A stretch of 10,290 bases of DNA from Chloroflexota bacterium (GTDB taxonomy: Bacteria; Chloroflexota; UBA4733): NCBI GenBank assembly GCA_025449435.1, contig JANWJO010000172.1:1-10290 (forward strand), written 5' to 3'. This document shows positions 7,089 through 10,290 of this stretch, one piece after another. The translations under genes and the position numbers were made by a program. Each line of letters begins with the position of its first letter. The stretch's first letter is position 1. The notes under the pieces were generated by a model. The model saw only the letters and a program-made list of their open reading frames with translations. It was not told the origin of the DNA and did not search any database.

Positions 7089-8012
7089 TTACCAGGGTAA
7101 CGCCTTGAGGAGCAAGCTCAAAATAGCCATCCGGACGGGCACCCCATTAGCGGCCTGACGGAAGTAGGCAGCGCGCGGTAAGGCATCCACATCGCTCGCA
7201 ATCTCGTCAACCCTTGGTAGCGGGTGTAACACCACGGCCTGTGGCGCGTGCGTCTGCAGCGTCGCTGCGTCCAGGCGATAGGTCCCGCGCACTTCCTCGT
7301 AGGCGCGCGGATCGACGAAGCGCTCCTTCTGGATGCGTGTCACGTAGATTACGTCGGTCCCGGCCAGGGCCGCGCCGAACTCCTCATCCTGCACGTCTGC
7401 TCCACTATCCCGCAGTTCCTCAAACAGCGGGCGCGGCAGTTCCAGGCCTTTGGGCGCCACACACCGCATATGGCACTGCCGTGCCGCCAGCAAACGGGCT
7501 AGCGAGTGGACCGTCCGGCCGTAGCGCAAATCGCCCAGGAACGTCACCGTGCGCCCGGCAACCTCGCCCACTTCCTCATAAATGGTGAATAGATCGAGCA
7601 GGGCTTGGGTCGGGTGCTCACCCGTGCCATCACCAGCATTAATCACGGGCACGCTCACCACATCGGACATCTGGTGAGCTGCGCCGGTGAGCGGGTGCCG
7701 CACGATCAAGGCGTCGGCATACGCCGACACGATGCGCGCCGTGTCAACGAGCGTCTCCCCTTTGCTCACCGACGAGGCAGCGGCGTCGCTGACCGTGAGC
7801 ACGCGCGCGCCCAGCCGGTGAGCCGCCGCCTCAAACGACAGCCGGGTCCTTGTAGAAGGTTCAAAAAATAAGGCTGCCACGATCGCGGCCTCGAGGAGGT
7901 GCGCATGGCCGCGGGGCTTGCATTTGAACTCGCGTGCCAAGCCCATGATGCGATCGACCTCGGCGGTAGACAAATCGGCCACCGTCAGGAGGCTGCGCTT
8001 AGGCTGTGTCAC
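7089..8012 (-). CDS. pyrB: Aspartate carbamoyltransferase, catalytic chain
   Basis: The protein has 307 residues and transfers the carbamoyl group to aspartate, the committed step of pyrimidine synthesis. The carbamoyl phosphate loop FFEPSTRTRLSFE (49-61), SSVSKGETL with K84, RHPLTG (105-110), the HPTQALLDLFTI stretch (133-144, H133 and Q136), GDLRYGRTVHSL and YVTRIQKERF (R226, Q228), plus HPLPRVDEI (263-271), separate it from ornithine carbamoyltransferase. The start is GTG at 8012 with GGAGGA (8019-8024) six bases before it; the overlapping ATG one base upstream runs straight into TGA and cannot serve. It is the first gene of the cluster. No regulatory chain (pyrI) follows, so the enzyme is probably an unregulated trimer or partners with a distant subunit. 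Confidence 0.96.
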   Translation of the reverse strand: MTQPKRSLLTVADLSTAEVDRIMGLAREFKCKPRGHAHLLEAAIVAALFFEPSTRTRLSFEAAAHRLGARVLTVSDAAASSVSKGETLVDTARIVSAYADALIVRHPLTGAAHQMSDVVSVPVINAGDGTGEHPTQALLDLFTIYEEVGEVAGRTVTFLGDLRYGRTVHSLARLLAARQCHMRCVAPKGLELPRPLFEELRDSGADVQDEEFGAALAGTDVIYVTRIQKERFVDPRAYEEVRGTYRLDAATLQTHAPQAVVLHPLPRVDEIASDVDALPRAAYFRQAANGVPVRMAILSLLLKALPW

Positions 8013-8043
8013 ATTCGTTCCTCCGGCTCATTGCCGGAAATGC

Positions 8044-8071
8044 AGGATAACGGATGCGAGCTTGTGGGCAA
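8044..8071 (-). promoter_or_regulatory. Possible sigma70-type promoter of the pyr cluster
   Basis: Read on the minus strand, TTGCCC (8071-8066) and TATCCT (8049-8044) are separated by 16 bases, each matching the consensus at four of six positions. Transcription would begin near 8037, about 25 bases before the pyrB GTG. Such a short leader leaves no room for a PyrR-type attenuator, and no terminator hairpin is present in it. Confidence 0.3.
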
Positions 8072-8098
8072 AGGAGGTGGGAGGGCACGTACGACTCC

Positions 8099-8130
8099 AT
8101 GCCCGGGTGCCCTTTGGGCGTACACCCGTC
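8099..8130. repeat. GC-rich hairpin repeat, copy B
   Basis: The core 8102-8120 is identical over 19 bases to 153-171. Flanking ATGCCC and CACCCG are also shared, with one single-base gap and a two-base difference. It forms CGGGTG/CACCCG around CCC-TTT-GGG. It lies between glnA and pyrB, about 8 kb from copy A, so it appears to be a dispersed intergenic element. No coding function is seen. Confidence 0.6.
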
Positions 8131-8154
8131 CCCCCCATGCTAAGGGGGGACGGG
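8125..8154. repeat. Eleven-base-pair perfect hairpin adjoining copy B
   Basis: Bases 8125-8135 and 8144-8154 are perfect complements around an eight-base loop (8136-8143). The stem shares its CACCCG edge with copy B, so the two probably form one composite repeat. No T-run follows on either strand. It could slow or stop RNA polymerase after glnA, but the sequence does not show a classic intrinsic terminator. Confidence 0.55.
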
Positions 8155-8186
8155 CTGCTGGAAGTATGATAGCGAGCCTCAGTTGC

Positions 8187-8217
8187 GCCCGCTCCCCTCT
8201 CCGGACAGGGGAAGGGC
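8187..8217 (-). other. Hairpin downstream of glnA
   Basis: GCCC (8187-8190) with GGGC (8214-8217) and TCCCCT (8193-8198) with AGGGGA (8207-8212) form a ten-pair stem with a small internal loop. It begins about 28 bases after the glnA stop, a fitting distance for a transcript-end structure, but no T-run follows. CCCCTCTCC...AGGGG units are, to my recollection, common intergenic repeats in Chloroflexota. Confidence 0.35.
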
Positions 8218-8244
8218 TGGAGACGGGGTGCGACTCTCTACCTC

Positions 8245-9666
8245 CTAGACATCGTAATAGAGGTGGAACTCAAAGGGTGTCGGCCGCAGCCGGAACTCAT
8301 CGAGTTCGGCCGTGCGATTGTACTCAATGAACGTATCGATCAAGTCGTCGGTAAACACACCGCCGGCCTTAAGGAACTCGCGATCACGATCTAAGGCGCA
8401 TAACGACTCGTCCAGTGAGCCTGGCACGGACATCACCTTGCAGGCTTCCTCCGGCGACAGGTGATAGATGTTCTGGTCGATTGGCCCGAACTTGAGCGTT
8501 GGGTCGATCTTGTTCTTGATGCCGTCCAGCCCAGCCATGAGCATGGCCGCGAAGGCCAGGTAAGGGTTGGACGCAGCATCTGGCGGCCGGAACTCGATGC
8601 GGATGGATTTCGGGCTCTTGGAGTAGGTAGGGATACGCACCGCCGCTGAGCGGTTGCGCTGCGAGAACACCAGGTTCACCGGCGCCTCGTACCCCGGCAC
8701 CAAGCGCTTGTAGCTATTCACGGTGGACGCCGCAAAACCGAGTACGGCGGGTGCGTGGGTGAGCAAGCCACCAATATAGTGCAGCGCCGTCTCCGACAGG
8801 TTAGCGTAGCCCTCACCCGCGAACAGCGGCTTGCCGTCCTTCCAGATGCTCTGGTGGGTGTGCATGCCAGAGCCATTGTCGCCAAACACCGGCTTGGGCA
8901 TGAAGGTGGCCGTCTTTTTGTGCTTGCGCGCCGTATTCTTGACGATGTACTTGTACAGCATCATGTGGTCGGCCGTCTTGACCAGCGTGTCGTACTTGAA
9001 GTTGATCTCGTTCTGCCCGGCCGACGCCACTTCGTGGTGGTGCCGTTCCAGCGTCAACCCGGCATCCATCATCAGCAACGTCATCTCGGTACGGATGTCT
9101 TGCTGCGTGTCGTGCGGCGGTAGTGGGAAGTAGCCCTCCTTGTGGCGGATCTTGTAGCCCAGGTTCGGCCCTTCGTCGCGCCCGGAGTTCCAGATGCCCT
9201 CGTTGCTATCCACCTTGTAGTACTGGATGTTGTGGCCGGTCTCAAAGCGCACGTCGTCGAACAGGAAGAACTCGGCCTCCGGGCCAAAGTACGCCGTGTC
9301 ACCCACACCGCTGGACTTTAAGTAGGTTTCTGCCTTCTGGGCAACGTAACGCGGGTCGCGAGAATACTGCCGGAGTGAGCCGGGCTCGGCGACGGTACAC
9401 ACCAAGATCAGCGTGGGCACGGCCATAAACGGGTCGATGAATGCTGTGTTAGGGTCTGGCATGAGCAGCATGTCGCTCTCATGGATCGCCTGAAAACCGC
9501 GAATGCTCGAGCCGTCGAAGCCCTGGCCTTCATAAAACACATCTTCGGTCAACGCTTCGAAGGGCACCGTGAAATGCTGTTGGGTGCCGGGGAGGTCGAT
9601 GATGCGAAAATCGACCATCCTTGCACCGTGATTGGCGCCGAACTCGATGACTTCCTTTGCGTTCAA
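8245..9666 (-). CDS. glnA: Type I glutamine synthetase
   Basis: The protein has 473 residues from TTG 9666 and makes glutamine from glutamate, ammonia and ATP as a cytoplasmic dodecamer. Visible elements are GFDGSSIRGF (49-58), GPEAEFF with E130 and E132, HHHEVASAGQNE with E212 and E220, GSGMHTH with H269, NSYKRLVPGYEAP with R321, RNRSA with R339, RIEFRPPD (E358, R360) and the C-terminal FELYY-like end. Tyr401 in NIYHLSPEE aligns with the adenylylated tyrosine of enterobacterial enzymes, so this resembles the GSI-beta group. The longest frame begins at TTG 9732, but AAGGAG (9673-9678) stands six bases before TTG 9666, the protein then starts as MNAKEVIEF like its relatives, and key residues fall almost exactly at enteric numbering. 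It provides the nitrogen donor used by pyrimidine synthesis. Its leader carries a strong terminator (see 9744-9795). Confidence 0.96.
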   Translation of the reverse strand: MNAKEVIEFGANHGARMVDFRIIDLPGTQQHFTVPFEALTEDVFYEGQGFDGSSIRGFQAIHESDMLLMPDPNTAFIDPFMAVPTLILVCTVAEPGSLRQYSRDPRYVAQKAETYLKSSGVGDTAYFGPEAEFFLFDDVRFETGHNIQYYKVDSNEGIWNSGRDEGPNLGYKIRHKEGYFPLPPHDTQQDIRTEMTLLMMDAGLTLERHHHEVASAGQNEINFKYDTLVKTADHMMLYKYIVKNTARKHKKTATFMPKPVFGDNGSGMHTHQSIWKDGKPLFAGEGYANLSETALHYIGGLLTHAPAVLGFAASTVNSYKRLVPGYEAPVNLVFSQRNRSAAVRIPTYSKSPKSIRIEFRPPDAASNPYLAFAAMLMAGLDGIKNKIDPTLKFGPIDQNIYHLSPEEACKVMSVPGSLDESLCALDRDREFLKAGGVFTDDLIDTFIEYNRTAELDEFRLRPTPFEFHLYYDV

Positions 9667-9678
9667 CCAGCTCTCCTT
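9664..9678 (-). promoter_or_regulatory. Ribosome binding site that decides the glnA start
   Basis: Minus-strand AAGGAG (9678-9673) is followed by AGCTGG and the TTG start. No comparable site precedes the upstream TTG at 9732 or the in-frame GTG between them. The palindrome GCCTGCAGGC lies just upstream and overlaps the approach to the site, so it might help hide it in RNA. Confidence 0.7.
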
Positions 9679-9743
9679 GCCTGCAGGCTCCACGGTGTCA
9701 CCGGCGACACGCCAGCTGGTGGCCTTTCCCAAAGCTGGCGGGC

Positions 9744-9795
9744 AACAAAAATGCCCTGCTGCATGGCGCTATTGAGCACCACGCTTGCAGGGCAT
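9744..9795 (-). terminator. Strong intrinsic terminator, either attenuator of glnA or terminator of the permease operon
   Basis: ATGCCCTGC (9795-9787) pairs with GCAGGGCAT (9759-9751). Inside, nine more pairs including two G-U join 9784-9776 to 9769-9761 around a six-base loop, separated from the outer stem by an AA/A internal loop. TTTTTGTT follows on the minus strand only (9751-9744), so it is a minus-strand terminator. It lies 97 bases after the permease stop and 78 bases before the glnA start. A promoter-like sequence at 9833-9861 lies upstream of it and none is seen downstream, so glnA transcripts would have to pass through it. That suggests attenuation, though plain separation of the two operons is possible. 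Confidence 0.8.
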
Positions 9796-9804
9796 CGTTA
9801 CCCT

Positions 9805-9822
9805 CGATACGTCATCGTATCG
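9805..9822. promoter_or_regulatory. Seven-base inverted repeat near the putative glnA transcription start
   Basis: CGATACG (9805-9811) and CGTATCG (9816-9822) are perfect complements with a four-base TCAT spacer. It starts about 11 bases downstream of the -10 box at 9833, where a repressor site or the first hairpin of the leader RNA would sit. No known nitrogen-regulator consensus (NtcA, GlnR/TnrA) was recognised. Confidence 0.4.
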
Positions 9823-9832
9823 GCTTGGCGGG

Positions 9833-9861
9833 AGTATACCAGCGGCCCGTGCCAGCGGCAA
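9833..9861 (-). promoter_or_regulatory. Probable sigma70-type promoter of glnA
   Basis: Minus-strand TTGCCG (9861-9856) and TATACT (9838-9833) are separated by exactly 17 bases; they match the consensus at four and five of six positions. The start of transcription would be near 9826, giving a leader of about 160 bases before the TTG at 9666. It begins within 31 bases of the permease stop. Confidence 0.55.
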
Positions 9862-9891
9862 CCAAGGCTGTGCCCGCTACGGAATCGCTAT

Positions 9892-10290
9892 CTAGCCTTT
9901 GACGCCCGACATGACCACGCCGCGCACGAAGTAGCGCTGGCCCGCGAAGAAGATGATCACGATGGGGATGGTCATCATGATCGCACCCGCCAGGAGCAGA
10001 TGGTCGGTGGGCTTCGAGTCGGCGCTGGGACTCACCGCAAAGTAGCGCAATCCGATGCTCAGCGTGAACTTGGCGGTGTCGTTGAGCACGATGAGTGGGA
10101 ATAAGAAGGAGTTCCAGTTGCCAATACACGTCAGGATGGCCGCTGTGGCCAGCACGGGCCGCGACAGCGGCAAGATCAGCCAGCCCAGGATACGGAAGTA
10201 GCCGGCGCCATCGATCTTGGCGGCGTCATCCAAGTCCAGTGGGATAGTCATAAAGAACTGCCGGAACAGGAAAATGAGGAAGGCGCCGCC
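9892..10290 (-). CDS. Sugar ABC transporter permease, MalG/CUT1 type (3' part; 5' end beyond the window)
   Basis: The last 132 residues are present; the frame is open to the right edge, so the N-terminus and earlier membrane segments are missing. The cytoplasmic EAA loop that contacts the ATPase is clear: LDDAAKIDGAGYFRILGWLI followed by LPLSRPVLA. After it come a membrane span ending in GNWNSFLFPLIVL, a periplasmic stretch and a final span AGAIMMTIPIVIIFFAGQRYF. The C-terminus FVRGVVMSGVKG is typical of MalG-like permeases of the carbohydrate uptake 1 family. It would import an oligosaccharide or glycoside with a partner permease, binding protein and ATPase encoded further right; the substrate is unknown. 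The GH2 gene might act on such an import, but it lies about 6 kb away. Confidence 0.9.
   Translation of the reverse strand, partial: GGAFLIFLFRQFFMTIPLDLDDAAKIDGAGYFRILGWLILPLSRPVLATAAILTCIGNWNSFLFPLIVLNDTAKFTLSIGLRYFAVSPSADSKPTDHLLLAGAIMMTIPIVIIFFAGQRYFVRGVVMSGVKG

Noticed and set aside
8071..8080. Shine-Dalgarno-like AAGGAGGTGG on the plus strand
   Set aside because: No supportable plus-strand gene follows, so it is taken as coincidence.
8013..8244. PyrR-type or other pyrimidine attenuator before pyrB
   Set aside because: No PyrR-binding loop consensus and no hairpin with a T-run were found in the minus-strand direction.
9667..9732. TTG at 9732 as start of glnA
   Set aside because: The internal TTG at 9666 has AAGGAG at ideal distance and gives family-typical length and residue numbering.
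9667..9830. Known glutamine riboswitch (glnA motif) in the glnA leader
   Set aside because: The conserved blocks that I associate with that motif are not visible; only the terminator and generic hairpins are.
1..10290. CRISPR array, tRNA, rRNA or transposase
   Set aside because: No regularly spaced direct repeats, no cloverleaf, no ribosomal RNA motifs and no transposase frame were found.

Overview
The window looks like a GC-rich bacterial chromosome segment. GTG and TTG start codons are frequent, a CUT1-type sugar ABC permease and a family 2 glycosidase are present, and the intergenic regions carry GC-rich hairpin repeats. I favour Chloroflexota, but this rests on general impression and not on a marker gene. 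All recognised protein genes are on the minus strand, so transcription runs from the right edge to the left.

From right to left: the 3' end of a MalG-type sugar permease (9892-10290, cut by the window edge). Next comes a 225-base spacer with a good sigma70-like promoter, a 7-4-7 palindrome and a very strong intrinsic terminator that all precede glnA. Type I glutamine synthetase (glnA) follows, best started at a TTG at 9666. Next is a 232-base spacer with two GC-rich hairpins and a likely promoter. A compact pyrimidine cluster, pyrB-pyrF-pyrE-pyrC, comes after it. Its last three genes overlap by 4 and 8 bases and all four genes start with GTG. After a 69-base gap there is a large cytoplasmic GH2 glycosidase, and after 31 bases an enolase-superfamily enzyme.

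The left end (1-278) has no supportable protein gene but is densely structured on the plus strand. A 15-position stem with one mismatch (26-40/108-122), a GTGG/CCAC hairpin, a long arm at 141-194 and a possible long-range GGTCA/TGACC pairing are accompanied by short blocks (GTAAGGTC, TGGGATTGGCC, CCGGAA, TGCAT). These resemble, in order, what I remember of HEARO RNA, the omega-RNA of IscB nucleases. No IscB gene lies in the window, so this would be an orphan RNA locus.

Functionally, glnA supplies glutamine, the amide donor of pyrimidine synthesis, and the pyr genes encode four of the six UMP pathway enzymes (carbamoyl-phosphate synthetase and dihydroorotate dehydrogenase are absent here). The GH2 and enolase-family genes look like a separate sugar or sugar-acid catabolic pair placed behind the pyr genes. 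The observations most worth following are the candidate orphan omega-RNA, the terminator inside the putative glnA leader, and a 19-base hairpin sequence shared by the omega-RNA candidate and the glnA-pyrB spacer.
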